In this document: piece by piece, positions 42,795-52,209 of the stretch
Layout: each line of letters opens with the position of its first letter
How positions within the stretch are numbered: position 1 is the first letter of the stretch
Position numbers and translations under genes: made by a program
Origin: Geobacter sp.
Lineage (GTDB): Bacteria; Desulfobacterota; Desulfuromonadia; Geobacterales; Geobacteraceae
Direction of reading: 5' to 3'
Length of the DNA stretch: 64,000 nt
Assembly (NCBI GenBank): GCA_003574885.1
Contig: PJFC01000010.1
Location: 1 to 64,000, forward strand
Notes under the pieces: model-generated
What the model was told of the DNA's origin: nothing
The model's input: only the letters and a program-made list of their open reading frames with translations
Databases searched by the model: none

Positions 42795-44128
42795 TGACTG
42801 CTGCCTGGACGCGATACCTGCCTGTCTTTATCCGGCAGAGACTGGAAGGACGCCCTGCGCTTCAGCAGGTAGTCGGCAATACAGGGTGGCTCTTTGCCAA
42901 TAACCTTCTGCGGATGGGAGTAGGGCTCCTCGTTAACATCTGGGTGACGCGCTACCTCGGACCGGAACAGTTCGGTCTACTCAGCTACGCCACAGCGTTT
43001 GTCTTTGTTTTTTCTTCGATCGCAGCCATGGGTCTTGACTGGGTAGTGGTCCGCAACATCGTCCGGGACCCGTCCTGCCGGGACGAGACTCTTGGCACCG
43101 CGTTTATGCTGAAACTGGCCGCAGGCGCGATTACCTTAGGGTTGACCCTGGCAGCAATTTTCATTGTCCGGCCGGCCGACCACCTCACCAGGCTGCTGGT
43201 GGCGATTGTCGCACTAGGCATTGTATTTCAAGCTTTCGGAACCATTAACTTCTGGTTCCAATCGCAGGTCCAGTCCAAATACAGCGTGCTCGTAAAAAGC
43301 GTTGCTTTCCTGATCGTTTCCGCGGCCAAGATTACGCTCATCTGGTTCGAAGCGCCGCTCGTCGCATTTGCATGGGCCGGGCTTGCAGAGATTGTTCTCG
43401 GTTCTGCGGGGTTAGTGGCCGCTTACCGGTTTCAAGGCCACTTTATCAAAACCTGGCGAGCAACATGGGCAATGGCAAAAGTTTTGCTCCGGGACTGTTG
43501 GCCGCTCATGCTCACCGATATTGTCATGCTCGCCTATATGCGAATAGACCAGGTCATACTAGGAGAAATTGCCGGAAACACAGAGGTGGGAATTTATTCA
43601 GCCGCGGTACTTCTGGCTGAAACCTGGTTGTTCATCCCGATGGCGGTCACTTCGTCCCTGTTTCCCAGTGTCGTTGAAGCGCGGGAAAGTGACGAAACGC
43701 TTTTTCATGACCGCCTGCAGAAATATTATAATCTGATGGCATTTCTCGGCTACGCCATTGCCTTACCCGTGAGCATTGTGGCAAACTGGATCGTGCCTTT
43801 CCTGTTTGGAGCTGCCTATGCCAAAGCCGGGCCGATGCTGACAGGTTTGATCTGGGCTGGACTGTTCATAAACCTTTCTGTGGCACGTAGTTCCTATTTG
43901 ACGGTCATGAACTGGACACGAATTCATTTCATTGCCGATCTGCTCGGCTGTGCACTCAACATTACGCTCAACCTGATCTTGATTCCCCGCTTTGGCGGCA
44001 TGGGTGCGGTAATTGCATCGCTTGTCGCTTACTGGGCTGTGGCTCACGGCAGTTGTTTTCTCTTCAAGCCATTGTTCAAAACTGGTAGCATGCTCACCAA
44101 GGCAATGCTCTATCCAAAATTCTGGTAA
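42794..44128 (+). CDS. Wzx-type polysaccharide flippase (MOP superfamily)
   Basis: A 444-residue protein with about twelve to fourteen membrane helices. It has the usual start of the PST/RfbX family (NTGWLFANNLLRMGVGLLVNIWVTRYLGPEQFG, shown here in parts: NLLRMGVGLLVNIWV and TRYLGPEQFGLL). It would flip lipid-linked oligosaccharides across the inner membrane. No Wzy-type polymerase is recognised nearby, although several GT-C proteins of the region are hard to tell from Wzy by eye. Confidence 0.9.
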   Translation: MTAAWTRYLPVFIRQRLEGRPALQQVVGNTGWLFANNLLRMGVGLLVNIWVTRYLGPEQFGLLSYATAFVFVFSSIAAMGLDWVVVRNIVRDPSCRDETLGTAFMLKLAAGAITLGLTLAAIFIVRPADHLTRLLVAIVALGIVFQAFGTINFWFQSQVQSKYSVLVKSVAFLIVSAAKITLIWFEAPLVAFAWAGLAEIVLGSAGLVAAYRFQGHFIKTWRATWAMAKVLLRDCWPLMLTDIVMLAYMRIDQVILGEIAGNTEVGIYSAAVLLAETWLFIPMAVTSSLFPSVVEARESDETLFHDRLQKYYNLMAFLGYAIALPVSIVANWIVPFLFGAAYAKAGPMLTGLIWAGLFINLSVARSSYLTVMNWTRIHFIADLLGCALNITLNLILIPRFGGMGAVIASLVAYWAVAHGSCFLFKPLFKTGSMLTKAMLYPKFW

Positions 44129-44142
44129 AGGGGAATAAGGAC

Positions 44143-44574
44143 ATGATCGATACCATCAAGAATAACGATCAACTTCTTGCCATTATCATCTCGCACCGGT
44201 TCAGCGAGCCGGGCATTCACTTTTTCACCCCAGACAACCTGTCACAGCAACTTGCCTATATGCGCCACCCGGCGGGCAAGGAAATCCCTCCTCACCTTCA
44301 TAATCCGGTACCACGGGAGGTGAAGTTTACCCAAGAGGTACTATTCATAAGGAAAGGCAAGCTGCGGGTGGACTTCTATGACGACAACCGAAAGTATCTG
44401 GAGAGTCGTGTTTTGGAGGGAGGGGACACCATCCTGCTCGCCACCGGCGGCCACGGCTTCGAAGTCATGGAAGAAGTGGAAATGATCGAGGTCAAACAGG
44501 GTCCGTATGCAGGAGACCAGGACAAAACCCGGTTTGAAGCGGTGGATAAGATGCTGTTGAAGGGTGAGAAATGA
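44143..44574 (+). CDS. Cupin-fold protein next to sugar aminotransferase
   Basis: A 143-residue protein with a cupin core: PPHLHNPVPREVKFTQEVLF then GKLRVDFYDD, and a second motif GGDTILLATGGHGFEV. His 60s and 106-region residues could bind metal. Cupins in glycan clusters may be sugar isomerases or epimerases, or merely binding proteins. It ends four bases inside the aminotransferase gene (ATGA), so the two are coupled and may act on the same sugar nucleotide. Good ribosome site AAGGACATG. Confidence 0.72.
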   Translation: MIDTIKNNDQLLAIIISHRFSEPGIHFFTPDNLSQQLAYMRHPAGKEIPPHLHNPVPREVKFTQEVLFIRKGKLRVDFYDDNRKYLESRVLEGGDTILLATGGHGFEVMEEVEMIEVKQGPYAGDQDKTRFEAVDKMLLKGEK

Positions 44575-45710
44575 TACCGGTCAATGAGCCATTGTTAAAC
44601 GGCAACGAAAAGAAGTACCTGAACGAATGCATTGATACCGGCTGGATTTCGTCAGAAGGGCCGTTTGTGCAACGCTTTGAGGAGCTAATGGCTGCTGCCG
44701 TCGGGCGACGGCATGCCATTGCGGTCTGCAACGGTACAGCGGCACTTGAAGCGGCAGTGGCAGCACTTGACCTTGCGCCGGGGGATCAAGTCGTCATGCC
44801 GGCCTTTACCATCATCTCCTGTGCCGCGGCGATTGTGCGTTGTGGCTGCGTGCCGGTGCTGGTGGACAGCGACCCGGTTACCTGGAACATGGATGTCGGC
44901 AAGCTTAAAGAAAAGATTACACATGAGATTGAGATCAAGAAGAACAATAAACTGAAAGCGATCATGGTTGTTCATATTTACGGACTCCCCGTGGATATGA
45001 ACCCGGTTATTGAGCTGGCCGAACGGTACGGATTAAAAATACTCGAGGACGCCGCCGAGATGCATGGCCAGACCTATCGTGGCCGTCCCTGCGGCAGCTT
45101 CGGCGACCTCAGCACCTTCAGCTTTTACCCCAACAAACACATCACCACCGGCGAGGGGGGAATGGTGCTGACTGACAACGACCACCTGGCTGAGCGCTGC
45201 CGATCGCTGCGTAACCTCTGCTTTCAGGCTAAGAAGAGGTTTGTGCACGAAGAGCTGGGCTACAACTTCCGGATGACTAATATGCAGGCTGCCCTGGGGG
45301 TTGCCCAGTTGGAGCGGCTTGATGAGTTCCTCACCCGCAAACGGCGCATGGGAGGAAGATACACCGGACTGCTGACGGGGATTGATGGCCTGGAGTTGAT
45401 GCCTCCCCGAACCGGTTACGCAGAGAACATCTACTGGGTTTATGGGATGGTACTGAAGGACGAGGTACCGTTCGATGCCGAAGAAGCCATGCTTCGCCTG
45501 GGCCGGATGGGGATCGGCACCCGACCCTTCTTCTGGCCGATGCACGAGCAACCGCTCTTCCGCAAGAGGGGGCTGTTCGAAGGTGAACATTACCCTGAAG
45601 CAGAGCGCCTGGCCAGGCGCGGATTTTACATTCCGAGCGGCATGGCGCTGACCGATGAACAGATGGAAGAGGTGGCAATGGCAGTTAAAAAACTGATGAT
45701 GGATGAGTAG
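44571..45710 (+). CDS. DegT/DnrJ/EryC1/StrS PLP-dependent sugar aminotransferase
   Basis: A 379-residue aminotransferase of nucleotide-linked keto-sugars, resembling GDP-perosamine synthases. PLP-site features: NGTAALE (54-60), EDAAEMHG (159-166) and the Schiff-base lysine K189 in FYPNKHITTGEGG. It would place an amino group on C3 or C4 of a dTDP-, UDP- or GDP-hexose. Coupled with the cupin gene. No dehydratase that would make its substrate is found in the window. Confidence 0.92.
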   Translation: MIPVNEPLLNGNEKKYLNECIDTGWISSEGPFVQRFEELMAAAVGRRHAIAVCNGTAALEAAVAALDLAPGDQVVMPAFTIISCAAAIVRCGCVPVLVDSDPVTWNMDVGKLKEKITHEIEIKKNNKLKAIMVVHIYGLPVDMNPVIELAERYGLKILEDAAEMHGQTYRGRPCGSFGDLSTFSFYPNKHITTGEGGMVLTDNDHLAERCRSLRNLCFQAKKRFVHEELGYNFRMTNMQAALGVAQLERLDEFLTRKRRMGGRYTGLLTGIDGLELMPPRTGYAENIYWVYGMVLKDEVPFDAEEAMLRLGRMGIGTRPFFWPMHEQPLFRKRGLFEGEHYPEAERLARRGFYIPSGMALTDEQMEEVAMAVKKLMMDE

Positions 45711-45751
45711 CTCTCAGCTATCAATCTCTCAACTAGAAAACGGAACTCTCC

Positions 45752-46516
45752 ATGTCCATATTCGGTGCTTATTCGCGCTATTACAACCTTCTTTACAAAG
45801 ACAAAGACTATCCGAGAGAAGCGGAATATGTACATAGCCTGATCAGGAAACATCAGGCCGGGGCAAAAAGCATTCTTGACCTTGGTTGCGGCACCGGGCG
45901 GCACGACTTGCTGCTGACACAGGTGGGTTACGAGGTGACCGGCGTCGATCAATCGGAGGCGATGCTCGCTGTTGCAAGCTCACAGCGCTCATCTCTCAAC
46001 CCGCAGTCCCCATCCCTGAATTTCTTGCAAGGTGACATACGCACCGTGCGGCTCAGCTCAACGTTCGATGTGGTTATATCCCTCTTCCATGTCATGAGCT
46101 ACCAGGTCACCACTGCCGATCTGCAAGCGGCCTTTGCCACGGCCAGAGCCCACTTGAAGCCGGGAGGAGTTTTCATTTTCGATTGCTGGTACGGCCCGGC
46201 AGTGCTGACCGACCGGCCGACCGTGCGGGTCAAGCGCCTGGAGGACGAGGTGATTTCGGTGACTCGCATCGCCGAGCCTGTTATGCACCCCAACGGCAAC
46301 CTGGTGGATGTCAATTACCAGGTCTTTATCCGGGACAAGGCAAGTGATATGGTGGAAGAATTGCGGGAAACGCACCGGATGCGTTATCTGTTCCTTTCCG
46401 AAATCGAGCTTTTTTCGGCGGAAATGGGTTTGAACATTATTGAAAGCGCCGAGTGGCTGACCGGCAAACAACCGGGATTTGATACCTGGGGCGTCTGTTT
46501 CGTGGTGCGGGGATGA
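45752..46516 (+). CDS. SAM-dependent class I methyltransferase
   Basis: A 254-residue enzyme with the SAM motif ILDLGCGTGRHDLLL (about 41-55), the acidic GVDQSEAML, and a following FDVVISLFHVMSY. Probably methylates a sugar or its N-substituent in the glycan, perhaps the product of the adjacent aminotransferase (compare N-methylated amino sugars); this is inference from position. The stop overlaps the following glycosyltransferase start by ATGA (46513-46516). Confidence 0.87.
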   Translation: MSIFGAYSRYYNLLYKDKDYPREAEYVHSLIRKHQAGAKSILDLGCGTGRHDLLLTQVGYEVTGVDQSEAMLAVASSQRSSLNPQSPSLNFLQGDIRTVRLSSTFDVVISLFHVMSYQVTTADLQAAFATARAHLKPGGVFIFDCWYGPAVLTDRPTVRVKRLEDEVISVTRIAEPVMHPNGNLVDVNYQVFIRDKASDMVEELRETHRMRYLFLSEIELFSAEMGLNIIESAEWLTGKQPGFDTWGVCFVVRG

Positions 46517-47712
46517 AAAAAAAGATCGGCCTTTTTCTCGATTTTGATCCGAGTGACGGAGGAACCTTTCAGTACAACCAGATCATGATCGATGCCGTGG
46601 CAGCTCTTCCCTCTGACCGTTTTTCAGTTGTATTGGGCTACACCTCTGATACCTGGCAAAAATATCTTGCCCCCCATGACCTGCGAAAAGTTTTTGTGCG
46701 GCCCGGTTTTTGGGGCCGGGCTTTCAGCTTGGGGTGGACCCGGATAGGGCTGCCGATTGCTATCTTGCGGACGCTCTGCCCGTTTTTTCATCCTATCGCC
46801 AAGGCGCTCCTGAAAGAGAAGTGTGACCTCTGGATATTCCCCTCGCCAACAGCCAAAAGCTTTCAGATTGCCGTGCCGTCCCTTGTCAGTATCCATGACC
46901 TTATGCACCTTTACGAACAGCGGTTCCCCGAATCAGCGTCCAGCAGTGAGCATTCAGACCGCGAGCGCAATTACGCCAACATCTGCCGCTGGGCGAAGGG
47001 GGTACTGGTAGACTCTGAAATCGGATGCCGGCACGTCCAGGAAAGCTACGATATGCCGCTTGAACGGATTCATGTCCTACCCTACATTGCCCCCGATTAC
47101 ATCCATTCCGCAAATACGCCGCCGGGTTTCGACTCGCGCTATTGCCTGCCGCCGAAATTTCTCTTCTATCCGGCGCAATTCTGGGAACATAAAAACCATA
47201 AGCGGCTCCTTGAGGCCGTAAACCTCCTCAAGGAGGACATTCCGGACCTGAGACTGGTATTGGCCGGAGCGCCACAAAACGCCTACGACTCCGTTGTGAG
47301 GCTGGTGCGTGAGTCCGAACTTGCCGATGATGTTGTCTTTCTCGGCTATGTCCCCGATGAGGATATGCCCGAGCTTTACCGCCGCTCCCGCGCCCTCGTC
47401 ATGCCGACCTTCTACGGTCCGACAAATATTCCCCCTCTGGAAGCATTCGTTGCAGGTTGTCCTGTGGCGATTTCCGGCATTTATGGGATGCCCGGGCAGG
47501 TTGGGGATGCCGCCCTGCTGTTCAATCCGGAGTCCTCAGCGGAAATTGCCGAATGCATCAGGAAGTTATGGTTCGACGATGCACTGTGCGCCAGGTTAAT
47601 TGAACGGGGGAAAAAGCGGGCAGAGGGATGGGGTAGGAAACAATTCAATGAACGGTTTCAGTCCATCATTGAACGTACAGTTGAAAACTCGGGATGCCGG
47701 GCGGATTGGTAA
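46513..47712 (+). CDS. Family 4 glycosyltransferase
   Basis: A 399-residue GT-B enzyme. The N-terminal domain starts KKKIGLFLDFDPSDGGTFQYN; the C-terminal domain has FYPAQFWEHKNHKRLLEA (typical of mannosyltransferase-like GT4) and VMPTFYGPTNIPPLEAF as donor-binding region. Coupled with the methyltransferase gene by ATGA. Cytoplasmic; donor unknown. Confidence 0.9.
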   Translation: MKKKIGLFLDFDPSDGGTFQYNQIMIDAVAALPSDRFSVVLGYTSDTWQKYLAPHDLRKVFVRPGFWGRAFSLGWTRIGLPIAILRTLCPFFHPIAKALLKEKCDLWIFPSPTAKSFQIAVPSLVSIHDLMHLYEQRFPESASSSEHSDRERNYANICRWAKGVLVDSEIGCRHVQESYDMPLERIHVLPYIAPDYIHSANTPPGFDSRYCLPPKFLFYPAQFWEHKNHKRLLEAVNLLKEDIPDLRLVLAGAPQNAYDSVVRLVRESELADDVVFLGYVPDEDMPELYRRSRALVMPTFYGPTNIPPLEAFVAGCPVAISGIYGMPGQVGDAALLFNPESSAEIAECIRKLWFDDALCARLIERGKKRAEGWGRKQFNERFQSIIERTVENSGCRADW

Positions 47713-47713
47713 T

Positions 47714-48676
47714 ATGGAATCTTCAACCCAAATTTCAATCGTCACCCCCTCTTACAACCAGGGAGAATTCCTGGCGGAGACGATAGAAAGCGTCCTCAGC
47801 CAGGCAGGTGAGTTCGTCATCGACTACCTCATCATGGATGGCGGCTCTAAAGACAACTCCGTCGACATCATCAGGTATTATGAAGGACTGCTGCAACGGG
47901 GGGAATGGCCGATAGTCTGCCACGGGATAACCTATCGCTGGTTCAGTGAGAAGGACAAGGGGCAGACGGATGCCCTGATGAAAGGCTTCCGGCTGGCTTC
48001 CGGCGATATATTTGCTTGGCTCAACTCCGACGACACCTACCAACCGGGGGCATTGCAGGCCGTAGCGGACCACTTCCTCGAAGCCCCCAATACCGGGCTA
48101 CTTTACGGCGATGGAGTTTACTGCGATCAAGCCGGCGCCATCATCGGCAGGTACCGGACCGAAGAATTCGTATTCGACAAGCTCGCCTGGTTCAATTTCA
48201 TCTGCCAACCCTCGACATTCTTCACAAGGGAGGCATTCGAAACGGTTGGAGGCTTGAACGCAACGCTTCAGTTTGCCATGGATTACGATCTCTGGATAAG
48301 GATCGGCAGGAGCTTCCCCTGTCGCTATCTCACCCGGGTTATGTCAACGTACCGACTCCATGAGGCATCCAAGACCATCAGTGATCAGACGCTCATCAAT
48401 AACTGCTTAGAGGGTCTGGTGGTTGCGAGCAGGCATTATGGCTGGGCTCCTCTGACAAGGATATTTACCTTGTGCCGCACCACTTCCAAAGCTTGGTTGC
48501 CTCATTTTCTATCCAGGTCAAAACTCGTGGTCACGGCAGCTGCTATCATATGCACCGTTGTTTCATCTATCAGGCTAAATCGAGGATTCAACCTCAACGA
48601 CCTGAAATTACTGAACCGGGATAATTTCCGCAAGCTCTTCAAGAGCCGCCTCGAAATCATGACCGGTACAAAATAA
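47714..48676 (+). CDS. Family 2 glycosyltransferase
   Basis: A 320-residue GT-A enzyme: ISIVTPSYNQGEFLAETIESV at the start (shown from residue 7), MDGGSKDNSVDII, WLNSDDTY as the DxD-like site, and QFAMDYDLWIRI. I chose ATG 47714, two bases after the stop of the preceding gene; a longer in-frame opening to 47600 lies inside that gene. It is the last gene of this plus-strand block and is convergent with the next gene. Confidence 0.9.
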   Translation: MESSTQISIVTPSYNQGEFLAETIESVLSQAGEFVIDYLIMDGGSKDNSVDIIRYYEGLLQRGEWPIVCHGITYRWFSEKDKGQTDALMKGFRLASGDIFAWLNSDDTYQPGALQAVADHFLEAPNTGLLYGDGVYCDQAGAIIGRYRTEEFVFDKLAWFNFICQPSTFFTREAFETVGGLNATLQFAMDYDLWIRIGRSFPCRYLTRVMSTYRLHEASKTISDQTLINNCLEGLVVASRHYGWAPLTRIFTLCRTTSKAWLPHFLSRSKLVVTAAAIICTVVSSIRLNRGFNLNDLKLLNRDNFRKLFKSRLEIMTGTK

Positions 48677-48779
48677 TGGTACGTTGCCAAGAGTTGAAGC
48701 GGTTGTTTCCAAGTCATTCGTGAGCATTGCCGAGTTGTACAGATGCGCCCGAAGGTGTATCTTCTTATGAGCTCTCTGT

Positions 48780-49838
48780 TCATGAGGTCGAGTTGTTGAA
48801 TATCCCCGCAAGTGCCCTTCCAATTGCAGCAGTGTTACATTTCTTTATAAAAACCTTATAACCCTCTTCAGCAATCTTCTCTCTCAAGGCCGCATTGTCA
48901 CTCAGTTCCAGGATTGCATCGGCCAAAGAAACAGCATCAGCCATTCTGACCATGACAGCATTCTGTCTGTCGATGAAAATCTCACGGTTTCCCGGGCAAT
49001 CCCCAACAATCACCGGCTTTTTCATGGCAATAAACTGAAATGTCTTACCAGCAATGACCCGTTTTGCCTTGTCGATATCCGAGAAGTGTCCACCCAGGCA
49101 GACATCAGCTCGCGAAATTTCCAGCGGTAACTGCTCATAAGGTATCCAGTCGATGAACCGGATGTTGTCCACACCCAAACTCTGTGCCAGGCTTAGCACC
49201 TTGCTATGCATCATACCCTTGCCGACCACGACAAACTCAATCTCTTTCTGTTCACGCAATCTTCCGGCTGCTTGAACGATGTACTCCGTACCGTGCAGCG
49301 GCAGGAAAGAAGAATAGTAAAATACCCTGAATTTAGTATCCTCCCTCTTCACTTCCCGGGGATAAAAAAGAGACTCATCGGCCCCGACAAACACCCGGTT
49401 AAACGTAGTGCCCGGCAAGCCGAAGGTTTTCGTGAAATATTCGATGTGCGCATCGGTATCCAGTAGTATCCTGTTTGCCTGCGTGCAGGAATACCGGTCA
49501 AGCCAGAAGAAAAATTTCCCCGCCAGAGAATCCGGAGTGAACCTTCTCCTGTCAAAACACATGGTGTCATAGGTGGAGAGGAAAGCGTCGAAGATAACCG
49601 GCTTACTGGTGAGTTTCCTGATGATTGGAACGAGCGGCTGCCCGAGAAAGCCGACACATACACAATCGAAGTTTTTTTGAGCGAGGAATTTCAGGATGAC
49701 CTTCAGAAAGCGGGCGGGATAGGTTGCTGACGAGTCGGTACAATCGATTATGTCATGACCGCTCTTCTCCAGGCATTTCAACAGCATCGCATTTCTGACG
49801 TAAGCCGGTTCACGCCCGGCAATGAAGAGGATTTTCAT
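48780..49838 (-). CDS. Family 4 glycosyltransferase (only minus-strand gene inside the glycan block)
   Basis: A 352-residue GT-B enzyme: KILFIAGREPAYVRNAMLL at the N-terminus, FRVFYYSSFLPLHGTEYIV and the GKTFQFIAMKKPVIVGD donor-site region. Lone minus-strand gene within an otherwise plus-strand region, convergent with the family 2 gene and divergent from the small lipoprotein at 50250. May have been inserted or inverted separately. Confidence 0.87.
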   Translation of the reverse strand: MKILFIAGREPAYVRNAMLLKCLEKSGHDIIDCTDSSATYPARFLKVILKFLAQKNFDCVCVGFLGQPLVPIIRKLTSKPVIFDAFLSTYDTMCFDRRRFTPDSLAGKFFFWLDRYSCTQANRILLDTDAHIEYFTKTFGLPGTTFNRVFVGADESLFYPREVKREDTKFRVFYYSSFLPLHGTEYIVQAAGRLREQKEIEFVVVGKGMMHSKVLSLAQSLGVDNIRFIDWIPYEQLPLEISRADVCLGGHFSDIDKAKRVIAGKTFQFIAMKKPVIVGDCPGNREIFIDRQNAVMVRMADAVSLADAILELSDNAALREKIAEEGYKVFIKKCNTAAIGRALAGIFNNSTS

Positions 49839-50249
49839 ACATTCACCTTATTCCGTCATTACCAGCATATCCGTCGTGAAGGATAGAGCTTTGAGATTTG
49901 AGATATACCGAACGACAGCCGCTAGTCCAAACAGGGATAACTGTCAATTCACATCACTGTGATAATGCCGCATTCATGATTTTACCCCTTCAACTGTATA
50001 AACTAGCTCGCTTACGCTGTCAGGACAAGAAAGAAGTTTATCTTCGCCAGCACGGAAGGTACCTGAAACTCAACCATTAAATCTTCGCTATTTCAGTTGG
50101 CATCAAAATAGAGGGACGCAAAATTTTAGTTTAAAATGAAATGGAAATAAAGTAGTTTAGGGAAATATCAATGTTTCGTGTCATATTAAACTACTAGTTC
50201 CTCATTTGAGGTTCCCAGAGGGACCTGAAAATATTTTAAGGAGACACCC
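49839..50249. other. 411-base AT-rich gap with structured 3' part
   Basis: A divergent intergenic region. A 60-codon open frame (49898-50080) has no ribosome site and no recognised family, so I treat it as non-coding or a remnant. The last 100 bases before the lipoprotein hold nested inverted repeats (see 50151-50226). AT content is well above the neighbouring genes. Probable promoters for both flanking genes lie here but no clear -35/-10 pair stood out. Confidence 0.5.
50151..50226 (+). repeat. Cluster of inverted repeats in the leader of a small lipoprotein
   Basis: AGTAGTTTA (50151-50159) pairs with TAAACTACT (50187-50195); then CCTCA-TT-TGAGG (50200-50211), overlapping AGGTTCCC-AGA-GGGACCT (50209-50226, one bulged T). 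The last two are mutually exclusive, as in attenuator or switch leaders. The lipoprotein ATG follows at 50250. Confidence 0.4.
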
Positions 50250-50588
50250 ATGAAAAGATCACTATGCCTGATTACGATTTTTATGCTGATTGCAATCGGA
50301 TGCAGCAAACCGGAAACAAGGCTCATCGGCAAATGGAAAAGCCCGACAGTTCAGGGCTTTGTTGCAGAATTCAATAAAGATAATACAGGATTCACGTCAA
50401 CGGTTGTTCCAGGTCATGCCGGTAAGATAGCAGCAGAAATGAATAAATTACCGTTTAAATGGACAATCTCGAAGGACGGCAAGATTAAGATTAACGAAGA
50501 CAAGGCGGAATACTTCGGCAAATTGGCAGGAAACACGTTGGAGCTGGAGGTAAATGGCGCAACTGTCGTATTGGAGAAGGCAAAATAA
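50250..50588 (+). CDS. Small lipoprotein, lipocalin-like
   Basis: A 112-residue secreted lipoprotein with its lipobox cysteine in IAIGC (residue 18). The mature part begins with RLIGKWKSPTVQGFVAEF and proceeds as alternating strands (ISKDGKIKINEDKAEYFGKL), a pattern seen in short lipocalin-like 'stress' lipoproteins. Base composition is AT-rich. Ribosome site TAAGGAG. It does not obviously match the other small lipoprotein at 37868, though both sit among glycosyltransferase genes. Function unknown. Confidence 0.7.
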   Translation: MKRSLCLITIFMLIAIGCSKPETRLIGKWKSPTVQGFVAEFNKDNTGFTSTVVPGHAGKIAAEMNKLPFKWTISKDGKIKINEDKAEYFGKLAGNTLELEVNGATVVLEKAK

Positions 50589-50637
50589 CGCTCTTTTTAT
50601 CCCTTTAGCCAAAAACTTACTGATATGAGGATTTGTC

Positions 50638-52209
50638 TTGCAAGATGGGCTTGACATCAAAACGCCACGACGCCTCCGGAGTCGGGAAACTCTTTTTGCA
50701 CTTTCAGTGACCTTAATATTCCTGCTGTATGCAGGATTCGCGACATTTCACCACGAGATGTGGCGAGATGAAATGGGGCCCTGGCTCATCGCTAGAGACA
50801 GTCATTCCCTGTTTGACATCTTCCATAATATCCGTTACGACGGCCACCCCTCACTCTGGTATATTCTGATCTGGCCCCTCACCGTTTTCACCACCAATCC
50901 CGAATCGATCCAGTGGCTGAACCTGGGGATCACCACCGGCGCCGTCTTCCTGATCGCCCGTAACGCGCCAGTCTCCCGATGGGTACGCATCGCCGTTGCC
51001 ATGGGATATTATCCCGTTTACGAGTACGGCTCAGTCGCGCGCAACTACTCCCTTGGGCTCCTCGCCCTTGTGGCATTCTGCACACTCTTTCCCTACCGCC
51101 GTGAACGGCCATTGTTGCTTGGCATCATGCTCCTGGTGGCGGCGAACAGCAGTATGCTTGCCTGCCTTCTTGCCATTGCCGCCCTTCTCATGCTGGCTAT
51201 CGAGGCCGTAACCCTCAGGCCTCTACCGGCAAAAATCACACAAAGCTGGTGTGGAGTCGGCATCGCGGCAGCAGGCATTGCCTTTGCAATCTGGCAGATG
51301 ATTCCGCCGCACGATTCCGGTTACGCCATGGGTTGGCACTTCAGTTACGATCCGGTCAGACTGGTAAAGGTTTTGAAGAACATGACCGCAGCCTATCTGC
51401 CGTTGCCGAATACCGGTCCCGGCTTCTGGGAAACCGAATTCCTCGCGGCATTTTCCCCGTATCGCAACTTTTCCTGGGTCGGCGCTCCCCTTCTCCTTAT
51501 CACTGTCTCGTTGGCCCTGTTGCGCCGTCCGCTGGCGCTTTTCTACTACCTGTGCGGCAGCTTGGGATTGCTGGCTTTCTTCTACGTGAAGCATGTCGGT
51601 TACCTGCGGCACCACGGATTTCTTTTTGTCTGCTGTGGAACCGCTTTGTGGCTCGCCAGGACCATGCAACCGGTCACCCTGCCTGGTCTGCTGGGTGTTG
51701 CGGCGCAGCGCTCGGAAAGGGCCGTTGCACTCCTTTTCCCGGTGATCCTGGCCGTGCACCTTGCCGGTGCACTGATTGCGGTCGCTGGCGAGTACAAGTA
51801 CACCTTCTCCGCGGCCAAGGCGACAGCCGACATGATCCGTGAGCGGGGGCTCGACAAACTGCCGCTGATCGCCGATCTCGATGTTTCCGGCATGCCCGTG
51901 GTCGGCTACCTGAACAAACGCTCCGCGTACTATCCTTGCGGCGACCGATACGGTTCGTATGTCGTCTGGGATACTGCCCGGATGCAGCACTCGATCATCT
52001 GGGGCGAACCATTACAGATGGCAGCAAAATCCGGGTCTCCGACGGTCGTGCTCGTCGACGACTTTGTCATGAAAAAATTCCCGCCTCCCGCGGAGTTGCA
52101 ACCCAAACTGCAATTGATCGGCTGTCGCAACGCCGAGATTGCCACCGAAGAGAGCTACTGTGTCTACCTCTTCGATCCGGACCACGCCATGAAGGCCTTG
52201 CAGCAATGA
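50638..52209 (+). CDS. GT-C type membrane glycosyltransferase
   Basis: A 523-residue polytopic protein starting with TTG (AGGA six bases ahead). First loop: HHEMWRDEMGPWLIARDS with Asp-Glu acids typical of GT-C enzymes; YDGHPSLWYILIWPL and SVARNYSLGLLALV follow. About ten helices, then a C-terminal soluble part (about 400-523) with SGMPVVGYLNKRSAYYPC. The stop overlaps the next start by ATGA (52206-52209). Confidence 0.8.
   Translation: MQDGLDIKTPRRLRSRETLFALSVTLIFLLYAGFATFHHEMWRDEMGPWLIARDSHSLFDIFHNIRYDGHPSLWYILIWPLTVFTTNPESIQWLNLGITTGAVFLIARNAPVSRWVRIAVAMGYYPVYEYGSVARNYSLGLLALVAFCTLFPYRRERPLLLGIMLLVAANSSMLACLLAIAALLMLAIEAVTLRPLPAKITQSWCGVGIAAAGIAFAIWQMIPPHDSGYAMGWHFSYDPVRLVKVLKNMTAAYLPLPNTGPGFWETEFLAAFSPYRNFSWVGAPLLLITVSLALLRRPLALFYYLCGSLGLLAFFYVKHVGYLRHHGFLFVCCGTALWLARTMQPVTLPGLLGVAAQRSERAVALLFPVILAVHLAGALIAVAGEYKYTFSAAKATADMIRERGLDKLPLIADLDVSGMPVVGYLNKRSAYYPCGDRYGSYVVWDTARMQHSIIWGEPLQMAAKSGSPTVVLVDDFVMKKFPPPAELQPKLQLIGCRNAEIATEESYCVYLFDPDHAMKALQQ

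Noticed and set aside
49898-50080. 60-codon plus-strand frame in the 411-base gap
   Set aside because: No ribosome site, no known family; could be a remnant but nothing supports a gene.
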